Notes: a model not told the origin generated them from the letters alone. Positions 11,868 to 23,785 are shown, counted from the first letter of the stretch. The stretch is DNA of 52,567 nucleotides from Elysia marginata (GCA_019649035.1 BMAT01008245.1:45403-97969), one strand, 5' to 3'. Translations and numbers: made by a program.

Positions 11868-13430
11868 AAATTTAGTGCCGGCATAACCTTCTAGTTAGTA
11901 TAACGTTATACTTGACGGGAATCATCTTGAACAAAAATTAGCAATAAAAAAAGCAATTTAGATTTCGGACCTCTATGCACCTCAATTTTTTAAGTTAGGT
12001 CATACATATGATTTTACGTCATAGATGTGGTATTTAAATTATAAAGACAAAAATACAATAAAACTTTACACAAAAAGATACATAGAGGTTCAGATAGTTC
12101 TTGTTAAAGGATGCAAATAAAGATAAACAGAGATGAAGAGACAAAAAGAAATACCAGAGAGATGTATACAGGCAGACAGACGGATAGATAGATAAACACA
12201 TATAGATAAATAAATATATAACAAAAAAGTTATAGTAAAGAAGGGAGATACAAATATATTTAAAAAGACAGACTGAGAGGGAAATTTAAATGAGGTAAGG
12301 AGGGAGAGAGAGAGNNNNNNNNNNNNNNNNNNNNNNNNNNNNNNNNNNNNNNNNNNNNNNNNNNNNNNNNNNNNNNNNNNNNNNNNNGAGAGAGCAGAGT
12401 GCAAGGTCAACAGGAAAATCTTCCCACAAACTAAATCAGATGGTATAGATATAATGGCAGAAGGAAAATGGCCGGAAACGACCAGAAAAGAAAGAGGGAG
12501 ATTAGAACTAATTTTCAGAGTTTAACCAATTTCTTTCTATTTGTCTTTCATTTTTAAAATTTCATTTTTTGTAATCGCAACAAGCATATTAGGATTAGCA
12601 CCATGCATGAAAGGTTTTGACCTAAATCAACCTTTTGGGTATTGCGGAAATTCGTATCAAAAGCGTTTTTATTTAAGCTGCGTAATATTTTTCACCTATC
12701 GCGCTACACAAAAAACTGCATAATCTGCAAACAGGAATGCGAAAGAGATTGGTGTTTTCCAAGTTGAGACGTTGGCTTAGGTCAGAGCCATTAGCAGACC
12801 ACGTAATATTTTTTACATTATCCATTTTCATTAAAAAAAATCATTTTTTCCCCAAAGTGACGGAATTTATGGCGGCATTATATCTGTTAACAGTGAGTCT
12901 ACATTTGTGTGAAATGTAGTGCCGACATTACCTTCTAGTTAGTACTATACTTGACTCGTTAACATTCTATGTCAGATTACACTAACCCTCCAACGTTTGT
13001 ACATCAAACAAAAACGAAAATACTCGCATTTTGTCCGTAATATTTGTTACCTCTCATGCTACACAAAAAGTGCGCAATCTGCAAATACGAATGCGAATGA
13101 GATTGGTGTTTCCCAAAATGAGACGTTGATTTAGGTCAGAGTCGTTAGCAAACCACGTAATATTTTTCACAATACAGACTTTAAGCAGCAACGCGTGAGT
13201 ATGACGCGAACGTCTGTGGGTCTATTTTTAGAAACTGGTTTCATTATTTTTAAAGTTTCTCAATCTGCTTTCCCGATTTTTACGTACGCGTAGTGAGACA
13301 CGGTGCGTGTGCTTAAGGTCTCTATTATCCATTTTTGGTTGAAAAAAATATTACACTAACCTTGCCAACATTTGTACATCAAATAAAAACGAAAATACTC
13401 GCATTTTGTCCGAATGAGTCGTACGTCGAA
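11868..13430. repeat. Rearranged, diverged tandem/dispersed repeat block
   Basis: Several segments recur. 12681-12825 matches 13036-13180 (offset about 355), with landmarks GAGATTGGTGTTT and GTAATATTTTT. 12977-13036 matches 13351-13410 (offset about 374), with GAAAATACTCGCATTTTGTC. The phrase ACCTTCTAGTTAGTA occurs near 11889 and 12930. ATTATCCATTTT recurs near 12819 and 13324. The order differs between copies, so these are several old insertions or a scrambled tandem array. The LINE lies directly against one copy. The two 60-codon frames at 12541-12919 have no support. An assembly gap lies inside. Confidence 0.65.
12315..12387. other. Assembly gap (73 N) inside a GA microsatellite
   Basis: An N run is flanked on both sides by GAGAGAG, with degenerate GATA/GACA-rich DNA upstream (about 12100-12300). 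Array length is unknown. Confidence 0.98.
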
Positions 13431-15396
13431 TGGCTTAGTTTGAGTTACACGCTTTTCAAGTTTAAGGCGTTATATAGTCAAAATATTTGAATTTTAGATA
13501 TAGACGCTATAATTATTTCTTAACAGTTTTCACACCTAATTCAAGTTGGAATTTAATGTTTGATGCGTTCAACTTTGATTTGTATAATTCCTAAGGCCTC
13601 AACCCCTCTAAAGCTGACTAAACTTTAAATCCTTTTTTCTCCAGTTTCTGAAATTTTATCAGTCCTAGCCCTGCCGATTTCAAACGGCAATTACTCCATA
13701 CAGAATCGTGATGGACCTTTTATATTCATTGTATTTGAAAGTAAAGAAAAAGACTTTTACATTATACCAATATCTAACTTCATTTCATTTTCGACTTCAG
13801 ACTCACTTTGACTGGTTGCAAGATTTTTTTTCTCCAATATTTGGCGTATACTTCTTCATATTAAGAATAAAAAAAATGTGAAAATATCTCCAATTTTACT
13901 CGGGGATTCAATAAATTCAACCGTAGAGGAAATAAAAAAGTACTGTTTGTTAAAGCACAACTGTTTAAAACTTTGTAGATCTTGAAAAGATTAACCACCC
14001 CCAACTCAACCCTCGGAAAGGAACAGTTATCAATAACGAAAAAAAATACAGTTAAAGTTTGCAACAGAACATGGTAGTATCAGGCTTAAGTAAAATTCTG
14101 GACATTTAGAGTTATTAGTAAAATGAGAAAGCTTCATGTATGTACTTAAATTAGAAAAAAAACATTTCTCTAACTTTACTAAAAACCTGGGATATTTGAT
14201 TTTGAAGCCGGCAAGCTAGACTTATCTTATAGTAATTTATTATTATTTGTAGCCATTTTCTGGGTTTGACCCAGTTTGACATAATCCTGATTTCACCACG
14301 TCGCATCACAAATAATGATATGTGTAAAAAAAAAACAAGGCAAAAAAAAAACAAAAACAAAACAAAACAGAATACAAATATGATAAAAAAAGTAATTTGT
14401 AATTTGTAGTAATGCTATATCTCGTGTTAATGATGAGTATGATATTAAACAACAAGAAAAAAAGTTTCGTCATTACATGGGTACGATAGAGGCGTAACCT
14501 CCTAGATATTCAGAGCATTCATCACATTTTCCTGGAATAGTAGCGCGAAAATTTGCAGTTTTAAAAGAAAAAAACCAGACAAACAAACGTAATACTCGTA
14601 CGTACCGTTTTAGATTTAATCGTTCTAACACACAGCTGGAACACCCATTAGATCTACACGTACTCAAATTATTTACCACGCCTTCATCCAAAATCAATAA
14701 TTGTTTGTAATTTGTTTGTAATTATTGTCCACCAATCTCTCAAAAAAAAAAGTCATAATCTCTCTCGCTCCCTTATATACGCAAACAAAATTTAGCCATA
14801 TCCGTGCACCGACATCCACAATTAGAATAATCTTACGACCCAAGTTGACTTTCTCACTGTAGGTTTTTGTAAGTTGGGGTGATTGTTCTTTTTACGCCTC
14901 TATTCAATAACGATTTCCTTCCAGTCAACTTTGGGACAAGTCATGTGTTTGGGTAAAGCACAAAAAATAGAACAGAAGAATATTGAACAGTACAATGAAC
15001 ATATCTCACATGGACAATAGGAACGGTCGTATTGAAAAAAATTCAGTATGGAAAATGCTTTTTTTCCACTTAAATATTTCTCAAATGCCACTTAGATCCC
15101 TAAGAAATACCACCCGCGATTATTGCATAATGGGTCTTGTTAGTACTAACAGTGAACCCCGAGGAAATTCTACACTAGATTGGCTTTGCTGAAGTGTCCA
15201 TTCGATACATGACACTTCACATTACAAAAAGCTTTGTGCTGCCTCAGAAAAACACTATCAGACCTCTTATCTCGCCCTCATCATTCTGCAAACAAAACGC
15301 TCTTTGTTTTGACCATAATCTGATCTATATCTTTTTAAAAACTGTAAGAAAGAAGAAGAGAAACTGAGACAAGAGCCCTTGAATTTTGGAGCAAGC
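13431..15396. other. AT-rich stretch, nothing firm recognised
   Basis: Contains A-rich runs such as AAAAC repeats near 14340-14370. A minus-strand segment near 14596-14694 holds a short cysteine-containing frame (CRSNGCSSC), but its splice signals are poor. No gene is called. Confidence 0.5.
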
Positions 15397-15403
15397 GTAG
15401 TAA

Positions 15404-15490
<87 letters not shown>

Positions 15491-15582
15491 CAGCAGCAGC
15501 AGTAAAAGTAGTAGTAGTACTAGTAATAGTATTAGTAGCAGCAGTAGTAGTAGCAGTAGTAGTAGCAGTAAAGGTAGTAGTT
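15397..15582. repeat. (GTA)n microsatellite with GCA variants
   Basis: An almost pure GTA array of about 30 units (to 15490) turns into mixed GCA/GTA. The poly-valine frame it opens is an artefact. Confidence 0.95.
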
Positions 15583-16516
15583 ATCCCTGTTGCAGCAAAA
15601 GAGTTTCAGTTGTGTACACTTCAACTGTAATGACCTGTTTTTGGAGGATCAACTTGGGAGGTTCTTTTATGTTCAGATATCAGGGTTTTGTTTTTATTGT
15701 AGATAATACTAATTCCCTCTCCGTAGAAAAGATATTGTTATTGTTTTTTATTGTTCCCATGAAGAGACGAGATCTTTTTTTATCACCTTATAATGTTATA
15801 AGAGTATAAAAGTAATGATAATGTTTTAAATACCATAATGTTTTATATAAAACCAATTTACATGCAAATCCACATGAGATTTGAGTCTTCAGTGTGGTGA
15901 ATTATTAAAGTGCGAGGCACGCGGGAGGAGTTTGGCACGAGTCACTCCGACTAGCTTTTGAGTTAAAACATTTGAGACATTTACAACAACAACAACAATT
16001 TTTATTTTCGTTTTTCTTCAAAGGAAAATGTCTAAGCCCATATGAGAGCTGAAGATAATAAACTGCTTTAACATCTGGTATGTCACGAATTTAGAAAAGG
16101 TTAAGAACTCAATAGGTAAAACATCTTACATTGCCTTAGTTGCCCTAGTCACCTTACAGGCTGATCAAAACTTTTTTTTATTCAACACCATAACAAGATT
16201 TTAAAAAATTATTTATTATTATCTTTAATGAAAAGAATATTTTGCCTCTGAACCCCCCCCCCACACTTAATCCTCTTTTCCCGACTGTCCTATCCCACCA
16301 TCTCATCTAAATGATAGGTAGATCTATAGAAAAACATGCTAAATTACCTATATGAAATTATTTACCCTCTTCGTCTCTTAGAAATATTAAATATTTTCTG
16401 TGCCGTTGTGGGCAGAAACAATTCTGTTCAACTACACCTTAATCACTTTCCGTTTGAAGTTTTCTCCTAATGGCCCCCAAATTTTAAGTTTATAAATGAT
16501 AGTTCCGTAAAATAAT
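15583..16516. other. Noncoding; probable intron of the minus-strand gene
   Basis: It lies immediately downstream (minus sense) of the donor at 16517-16522. I could not find the next exon here or further to about 14.4 kb. A C run at 16254-16262 is a simple repeat. Confidence 0.45.
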
Positions 16517-16522
16517 ACTCAC
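16517..16522 (-). promoter_or_regulatory. Splice donor GTGAGT ending the large exon
   Basis: The minus-strand sequence GAT GAT|GTGAGT places a consensus donor exactly at a codon boundary (phase 0). Open-frame codons beyond it (VSIILRNYHL) are then intronic. Confidence 0.65.
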
Positions 16523-18103
16523 ATCATCAGCAACAAAACCGCCCTCGCCCCAGAAGTCTCCAAATCCGTCACCGTTATCGGAGCCGAAGGACGCCGACTT
16601 GACAACTGAGTTCTCGCTAGCAGGAAATGAAACAGGCGCCCCAAATGTCCCCGCTTCCGCGAAAGAGCCTGAGGCCGTGGCGGAGATAAACCCATTTCCA
16701 CTCACACCAACAACAGGGCCTGAAGGGAAACCGTCTAGCCCAGAATAGTCCTGACTACTCCCAAACTGACCACCAAACACATCAGCGTCTTCAGTGTCCA
16801 TTGGTGTTGACGAAAACGTGTTGTCCACGGAGCCGGCGGAGAGCAAAGGCGATGAAAAGGTATCACCTGGGGACGCCACAAACCATCCCACCTGGCCGAC
16901 ATCTTCAGCTGGCCCCACGTCTTGCACTTCGCTAAAAACATCCGCTTCGTGATGACCTAATGCTTTCTGGAAGTTGTCCTGGTCTTCAATACCAAATGGA
17001 TTATCGGCAAGACCCCTTCTAAGATCTACGCGTTCACTATCAAAAACCACTGTCGCTGGAACATAGTTTTTATGGGTTTTACTTTTGTGGTTCCTGACAA
17101 AAGCTTTCTGTGACTTAATAGAGTGCAGCTCTTGGAAGGCTCGGGTCAGGGATTGTGATAATGATGGCAGCGTGTAATCTGAAGAGATGCTGTTTTGTCT
17201 GGCTGCTGCTGCTGCTGCTGCTGCTGCCGCCGCTGCGGCTTTATCACGTCTTCTCAAAGCGTTTACAATCCTCTGCTTTTGTCTCATTTTCTTCAGATTA
17301 CGGCGCGTACTCGGACTGGCGATATGTTTAGCCTCATTCAATAAACGCTTCAACGGAAATTTGGAGGGATGGAGCTCTTTCTCAATATTTTCTTTAAAGA
17401 GCAAACCACCGTTAGGATTTATCGCTCCTGGGTACACAGTATTTTCCATTGCTTCATCTCGTAGAGGGTATGAGTCAAAAAACGTTTCTTTGTCGTTCTC
17501 ATTAGAATCAACATTAGCGTACGACTTAGACCTGAGCGCGTAGGCGATGTCATCCAACGGCGCTGAACGTCGAGACCTTCTCCATAGAGCGTGGGATCGA
17601 GAGTCAACTGCTAGTAGAACTCCGGGGGGAAATAGCATCTCCACTGGATACCGTGTGTGAGGTTTAATTTCAGCAATACCACTTCCGCTATCGTGCTGGT
17701 GCAAATAGTCTTGAAGAAGTTTGAAATGGAAAGGTAATATTGTTTTCTTTGCGCTGGCAGCGTGAGTGGTTGCTGACACGCCTTTACTGTCGGGAGTGTT
17801 GTTGCTGCTGCTGCTGCTGCTTCCAGGAAAACTGGCCTCGGTGTTGGTGCTGGGGGAGGCGAGGTCCAAGGCACAGCATGAGGGAAGTGTCCAAGCGCTA
17901 CTGATAACAAGCAGACACACAACGGAAAACGGAGAACGAGGCAGCAGCAGCAATAACGAGAGGAAACGTGTGTGTTGAGTTTGCTGGTGTGGTGGCTGTT
18001 CTTGATGAGGATGGTGACGATAGTGATGGAGATTGTGCCGATGAGGATCAGCAATAGGATGCTGCGCTTGGTAACGGCTCCGTTTGGAGTTTCTGAGGTC
18101 CAT
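16523..18103 (-). CDS. First coding exon, putative membrane-anchored/secreted propeptide-like protein
   Basis: This is the longest credible coding stretch: 527 codons, GC-richer than its surroundings. The ATG at 18103 has a good context (ACAAACATGG). Residues 1-45 are basic and His/Gln-rich. Residues 46-70 (RFLSLLLLLP, FSVVCLLVISSAW) are a signal anchor or a late signal peptide, perhaps ending near SCCALD. A Ser/Thr-rich stretch follows, then clusters of basic residues: RRSRRS (175-180), LKR (251-253), RRNLKK (268-272) and RRR (284-286). These look like furin or prohormone-convertase sites. A run of 13 alanines (289-301) is encoded by GCN repeats. The last 140 residues are acidic and rich in Gly, Phe and Ser, for example DGFGDFWGEGG. 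No catalytic motif, cysteine pattern or named domain is visible. It could be a prohormone, a matrix protein or the N terminus of a larger receptor or ligand. The rest of the gene is not located. Confidence 0.65.
17201..17240 (-). repeat. GCN repeat coding polyalanine
   Basis: An in-frame array of GCA, GCC and GCG codons encodes the alanine run at residues 289-301. It is expected to vary in length between individuals. A similar AGC run at about 17804-17823 codes polyserine (95-100). Confidence 0.85.
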
Positions 18104-18312
18104 GTTTGTGTAGGATATAACGTCAAGAGCAACTCATGCAGCAGTAGCACAAAAATAAAAACAACTAAACTATTCTGTTGATTATCAAACAAATTCTGTA
18201 AATTAATTAGTCAACGCTGTTTCAGACAAAGCAAAGTTAAAATTGTTAGGGCAGGAGCTCCGTAGCTTGTGCTATTGTTCTTAGCAGTTTCATATCAGCC
18301 AGCCATCATAGC
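18104..18312 (-). other. Probable 5' UTR of the large exon, with upstream acceptor
   Basis: On the minus strand a strong acceptor, CTTTTTTTTCTTTCACAG, ends at 18313. The exon would start at 18312 and carry about 209 bases of leader before the ATG at 18103. The leader has stops in the coding frame. If right, transcription starts further upstream (above 18.3 kb) and the exon is about 1790 bases long. Confidence 0.5.
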
Positions 18313-18318
18313 CTGTGA

Positions 18319-20739
18319 AAGAAAAAAAAGGAGTCATGAATTGTTTTATATGGAAAATAGGCAAAAAAAAGCTACCAGAAAATTTTGCTTTCAAGACCAT
18401 TAAATTTTTGTTTTTAGAAATAAAGCCTGAACTACTCAAAATGAAACGTGTAGCTTGTAACAAAGCGAAAAACTTTTTTCATCCTTCACCAAAAGTCTTA
18501 ACATTCTAGCTTTCCATCAATATGGAATTAATCACAAGTTTCCTCGACGAAAGCCCAAAAAATATAACATTGTGTAATGAACAACAGAATTGTACAAAAT
18601 GTTTTTAATGAAAGTCAAAGGCTTGGTATTGGACCTGAAATATGCTAAATTTTTTTGTTCTGAAAAAAAAAAAGATGATACATTTAATAATCTTGAAAAG
18701 CAATTAAAATTGCTCAACTCTAAAAAATGTAATTAACTCAATAAGGATGTTATTGCGAAATGAATTAAAAGGTGCCTCCTTCCAGTTATAACAGCGTCAA
18801 GAAAAAGGTTTACTTCTCTTAGGATATTTGTCTTGCAACCATTCCAATGAAATCACGTGGATGTCCGGTCATTTCAATTGGAGAAAAAACCCCTCAAAAA
18901 CAATTTTGTCGTTTTTTAGTCTTGCAGGTGTTTTGGAAACAAAACAAATCATAATATCACCTCCCCAAAAAAAGAAAAAAAAGTTGTATTAATGTGATGC
19001 AATTTTGAACGTTTAGAAACTTAAAAAAATACGACGTTCAAATCAAAAGAACTTATAGTATCATGCCACACAAATTGTAACACTTTCATGAAATTTTTTA
19101 CTTTGCTTAAAAAATCAACGCCTTGTCATTATGAACATTACGATATCCGACTGGATATTTGCACACATTGCGAGACATAACGTCACACTTTACAATGATC
19201 TATAGACTTGTGTTGTTATTCCTGAAGGAAATGTTCGGGGTCAATTACTGTAATAGAGGTAGATCCAAGGAAGTATTCAGTTAACATTAAGGGACAGAGT
19301 CAGCGGATAAATTCAGCGTCCCCCCCAGGCCGGAAGAACACGAGNNCCCCCCCCCCCCCCCCGCGGCGAGTCTCTGCTACTCCACACAATTCATTACATA
19401 AAAAAACCGGGTAACTCCCGAGTCCGAAATTCTACAGTGTCTGATTTTGACATCCGGTCAACACCTATTAAAAGCAAACAACCCCAGAAGCTTGAGGCCT
19501 CCAACTACAAATGGATGGTAGAGTGAATGCTGCTGAAGCAAAGCAACACACTGTGATTCCACAATCTATATAAACTCACTGAAACCCAATACTGAAGTTT
19601 AAGACGGACAATAGCATTAGTTACTATTTCTGTGAGTAGAAAACAATGACTATAATAATTATCAGTGGCTCTGAAGGAAAAGGCTACAACCTGGGAGTCT
19701 ATCTTTTGTCAAGTTCAATAAAATCTAAAACTGAAGGTTAAGAGCAATGATAAAAGAAGAATGGTTTCTATTTTCATGTTTAAGAAAACAGCTATTTTTT
19801 GTGTTATCTTGGTTGTAAATCATTATTGCTTTGTTTCCCAGAAAGGCTTTGAAAGGCAAAAAAAAAAACAACCCAACTATAAACTGCGATCTGTCGCCAA
19901 TCAGCATCGATCCGCTCAGATTTGGGATGGGTAACGGAATGGAAATATTTGACTTGGTAGATCTCATTTGAGCATCATTTTTATAGTAGAAAAGTGAGTA
20001 TTGTTGTCTCATTAACCAAGAAAATGTGTGTTTGGCAAAAATAAAATCAAAACAAAAAAGAAACACTCTCCCCCCCAAAAAAAAAGAAGTAAAAAAGTAT
20101 AGACAAAAAATTTTAGAAAATAAAAAAAAACAATACAAAAAACAATAAAATGTCTTACGTTTATACTCTCATGGGCTTAAACAATGCAACCACTACCTAA
20201 CTTACAACAAGACTGTAGACTGAAATGGTTTAAAGCTATCACCATTGCGACTTAAACACACATAAAAAAAAAATATATAAATTTTTTATTATGTACCTAT
20301 TTATACACTGGTTTATGACAATGGAATCCATAATCATTTAATCAAATTACAAACCTAACAGTCTAGATTGGTGATAGCGGCCAACGTTTTCTGCATTAAA
20401 AATCATCTGCGGATTAAAATAAAAGTCACTAAAAAGAGTGAAAGTAATTATTAGATTTTTATGGAAAAAAACTGAATTGAAAAAAAAATCAACTTAAAAT
20501 GCACGTGTTTCTAGCTCGCAACCAGTCGAAAACCATCGCATGTCGAAACTTTTACTTTCTTAGACGTTGCTCTTTGGAACAATGCATTTTCCAAGCTTTT
20601 AAATGTTAAAAAATTGTAAAAAAATCACAATGTTGTGCAAAGGTCAATTAAATTAAGTTACATAAATTGTTGTGTAAAAAAGCCAAAACTACCTTTAAAA
20701 TGTCGCAAATTATTTCTTTTTACAATTGTTTAACGGTTA
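18319..20739. other. AT-rich stretch, probable intron or upstream flank
   Basis: No gene or repeat family recognised. A poly-C run beside an NN call at 19345-19362 marks a sequencing or assembly difficulty. A 137-codon minus-strand frame (19725-20138) is Phe/Lys-rich and hydrophobic, with no start or splice context I trust. Confidence 0.5.
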
Positions 20740-21100
20740 CAAATAGTGATGTTCACATTAACAAAGTCTGGTTATATCCGATTTATTTCGAGTAGCTGCG
20801 AGATTTTTACAATTATGTTTTCTCTAAGTGAAATTTCCGTATTTCGACATAAATCGAGTGACAGCGAAAAAGACTTACTTTTTGGCTAAAAACACAAAAC
20901 GCATATGCCAATTGTCTAGTTAAGTATAACGAACTCGGATGAAGCCCATCTCCAGGGACCTTAACCAATATCACCGACTTAAGAGAAAATTCGAGTTCTG
21001 TGGCAAGTCCCCATAATTATATAACTTTCCCCATGGGATAAAGAAAAAACGAACTTAACTGACAATCGATAAAAACAACTTCGACTTAAGCAGAGCGGGC
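20740..21100. mobile_element. Possible pogo/Tigger-like MITE relic
   Basis: The segment carries many short phrases typical of pogo-like nonautonomous elements. Examples are TAACGAACTCGGATG, CTCCAGGGACCTT, GAACTTAACTGACAATCG and, on the other strand, CGACATAAATCGAGT and TTATATCCGATTTATTTCG. The repeated motif is a degenerate form of TTCGTTATA in both directions. Terminal inverted repeats and a TA target could not be fixed, so this is a family-level inference from motif style. Confidence 0.4.
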
Positions 21101-21382
21101 TGTTAATGTTGAAAGGTCAAGATGACATTTCTAGCTCTTACTAATTTTCTCCTAATATAGAGTACAAAGCTCTTGAACATGGACTTAATTTACTTTTTCA
21201 GTTAGGCAGTTTATCTTATTTTGAGAATGCTTCGAAAACTAATTAACAAGGGTCATTCAAAAGTGCATTACGGACTGATGAATATTGACAAAAATTTAGG
21301 GACATTGAGAAAAGTGAGTTAATGGAGGCGCTCATCATTAACATCAAAATAATACACGCACATAGTTCGAGAGATAGGGGGA

Positions 21383-21625
21383 GGAAGAGAGTGCAAGAGA
21401 TAGAGGGATAAAGAGTGCGAAAGACACATGGAGGAAGAAAATGCGAGAGAGAGAGGGAGGAAGAGAGTGCGAGAGATAGAGGGAAGAAGAGAGTGCGGAA
21501 GATACATGGGAGAAGAGAATGCGAGAGAGGGAGGAAGAGAGTGCGAGAGATAGAGGGAGGAAGAGAGTGCGGAAGATACATGGAAGAAGAGAATGCGAGA
21601 GAGAGAGGAAGATGGTGCGAGAGAG
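21383..21625. repeat. GA-rich minisatellite, unit about 74 bp
   Basis: About 3.3 copies of a unit containing GTGCGAGAGATAGAGGGA, then GTGCGGAAGATACATGG and GAATGCGAGAGAG. It grades into pure GAGA DNA to about 21690. Leucine/serine-rich and Arg/Glu-rich frames on both strands are products of the repeat. Confidence 0.85.
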
Positions 21626-21720
21626 AGAGAGAGGGGGGTGGAAGGGAGCGAGAGAGAGAGAGGGAGAAGGAGAGCCAGACAGAGAGAGATTTACAGCGAC
21701 AGAAAAAGAGATTCTTAGAT

Positions 21721-22125
21721 CACTAGGCATTTAAATATGGAAATTCATATAAGCTAATAATGATTTTATAATACTTAATAGCCTAAATCATGCAGCAGAA
21801 GTACTTTGGCGCGTCAATTTCTAATATTTTCTTAGAACTATAAGTAATAACAGAGTTCATAAATTTGTGTAGGTATGTTATATGGTTTATAAGTTGTTGC
21901 CTTTACCACCAGATGCTCTCAGGTAGTCAGACAATATTATAAAAATGCTCGTTGAGATACATATTATAATTTTTTCCCTAAATTTGCTAGAAGACGCAGA
22001 TTAAAGGCTCGGAAACAGTCTCTCTATCTTAACCTAAACTTAGAAAACAAGGAGAGATTGATGAAGATAGACAGATAAAAAAATTGACCGAGAGGAAGAT
22101 AGAATTATACAAATTTATGTATAGA
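21721..22125. other. Noncoding stretch, nothing recognised
   Basis: AT-rich DNA with no feature between two GA-rich blocks. Confidence 0.5.
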
Positions 22126-22300
22126 GAAATAGGGAGAGAAAGAGAGAATGAAGACAGAGATAGAGAAAGGGGAGGGATAGAGTGAGAGAGATAGAGAGAG
22201 TAAAATAGAGAGATAGAGATAGAAAGAGAGAGACAAAGATAGAGACAAAGAGAGAGAGAGACAAAGAGAGAGAGAGAGAGACAGAGAGACAAAGAGAGAA
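22126..22300. repeat. Degenerate (GA)n/(GATA)n low-complexity tract
   Basis: Long purine-rich stretch of GAGAGA, GATAGA and GACAAAGA. Minus-strand leucine/serine-rich frames are artefacts of it. Confidence 0.9.
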
Positions 22301-22499
22301 CCAGAAATATAATGTAAGCCTTTACCTTTTCTTCGCCCACTTAGCACTCTTAGCAGGCAGTCAAGCAGTGTTTTATAGAGGCTAGCCATCCAATGTGGTT
22401 TTGTTGTTTACGATTGAGAAGTATTGAACACTTAGTCTAGCTGATGCGAATCCTGTTCATTAAAGAACGGCAACTTTTATCTACATACTGTAAGTTATA

Positions 22500-22560
22500 A
22501 GATAAGATATTATAACATAACATACATTTTATTGATCCATTATTTGAAATTTGGCACGAA
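22500..22560 (-). mobile_element. 3'-tail relic of a non-LTR element
   Basis: The minus strand reads AAATTTCAAATAATGGATC then AATAAAATG and an ATGTT/ATATC-type tail. It matches the tail relic at 4876-4935 in its core (GGATCAATAAA). Confidence 0.4.
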
Positions 22561-23430
22561 CATTGGTGATAGAGCAAATGGCATATGGTTTGACAATTAA
22601 ATTTCACGCTCAGGCACATAAATACATTGCAGACTGACAAAAAAAAAGACTTATAATAAAGGGGATGTGAAGCTTTTCATTCTTTAAAAAAGTTCTACAA
22701 CCAATATTAGGCGGCATTAAAATTATTCCCATTTGAATCATTGAAAGATTTAAAAGGTATTTTAAAGATGCTAAAGCTATTTATTTATTCTCATTTGAAC
22801 TGAGCAAAAATATGAAGTGCGTAACTGCCTGGCTAACTCGAGAATCATGTAAGTAACAAAAGCTCTATATAAAGTTTTAAACGCTTTTCTTGTAGCCTCT
22901 TCAAATCCCGTCTCAATGAAGAATCAACAAAGTTCATGCATCGGATGTATTTCAATTGGTACCACTGAGTCCAAAGTCGAACAAGGCGTTCATGTTAAAA
23001 AAACAAAACGTTTTTTTCTGCGCTTCAGTACCTTAAAAATGAATGAAATCATAAAAAAAGAATTGCGGAAAAATTGAGAATTGAATTTTGTTTACGAAAT
23101 AGAAAAGCAAAGAATAAAAAATCCGCTTCATAATAGCATTAAAATAAAATTTTCCAATCCCAATGTTTGCGAGATAATTAGATGGCAAACTAAGCAAAGT
23201 ATCATTACCATACCAGTAGATTGAACAGGTGTTGCAGCAGAGCTGTGTGGATAAGCATGTCCATTTTTTTCAACTAAGGTACATGTATATGTCTTAGCTC
23301 TATACATAGCTATAAATTTTGTCACTATATTTAGAGCTAAAACTTGCGTACCAGTATTTATTGTACATACTAAGTGGAAAGTCACAACGGCGTTTTAAGA
23401 AAAAAAGTTGTCATACGGATAGTTACTATC
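22561..23430. other. Noncoding stretch, nothing firm recognised
   Basis: An 85-codon minus-strand frame at 23128-23385 contains a moderately protein-like part (YTCTLVEKNGHAYPHSS), but its possible donor is weak. No gene is called. Confidence 0.4.
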
Positions 23431-23785
23431 CCACTAACCAAGTTCTTGACATCAGAGCGATCCTAGTCACTTCATCATCATCAGATCACAGTACAGTTCG
23501 CCGCAGTCAGGCCCTAGTGTATCCTGCAAGCATCCATTGGCCTGGTCTGGAGACAAGACAAGTAGAGACACAGAGCCAGTAATCTTTGCTGCGTAGTAAT
23601 GTCTGAGCCTAGTTGGATCGGCGGAGACCCCTGGGTGACGCAAAGTCCGTGCTTAGCACAATGAGTGAGGGATTAGTTCTCTAGGTCCAGCCGCCGTGAC
23701 TCTCGTTCCCTTCAGGGTTAGAGCTCTCTTTAGTCGTGGCTCCCATCTCCTTCCGGTCAAACTAGCCTTCTACTCACGCTTTTTT
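23431..23785. other. GC-richer segment of unknown origin
   Basis: This 350-base block has clearly more G and C than its flanks and ends at a T run (23782-23789). It could be part of an unrecognised retroelement (ending in T run) or an untranslated exon. No tRNA-like box pair, terminal repeat or convincing frame is visible. The plus frame ending at 23582 gives SSSSDHSTVRRSQALVYP and then stops. Confidence 0.35.

Noticed and set aside
14596..14694. Short cysteine-containing minus frame as a downstream exon of the large gene
   Set aside because: Donor-like GTACGT is present, but no pyrimidine tract or good acceptor precedes it, and cysteine spacing is not convincing.
15379..15630. 83-codon poly-valine ORF
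   Set aside because: Translation of a GTA microsatellite.
17611..18192. 193-codon overlapping minus frame in the large exon
   Set aside because: Alternative frame of the 527-codon exon; composition follows the other frame's repeats, and no start or splice evidence favours it. Opposite-strand frames at 17187-17543, 17766-17978 and 17972-18181 are likewise shadows.
19725..20138. 137-codon hydrophobic minus frame
   Set aside because: Phe/Lys/Ser-rich translation of A-rich DNA, with no recognisable membrane protein pattern or gene context.
21243..21734. Ser/Leu-rich and Arg/Glu-rich ORFs
   Set aside because: Both strands of a GA-rich minisatellite.
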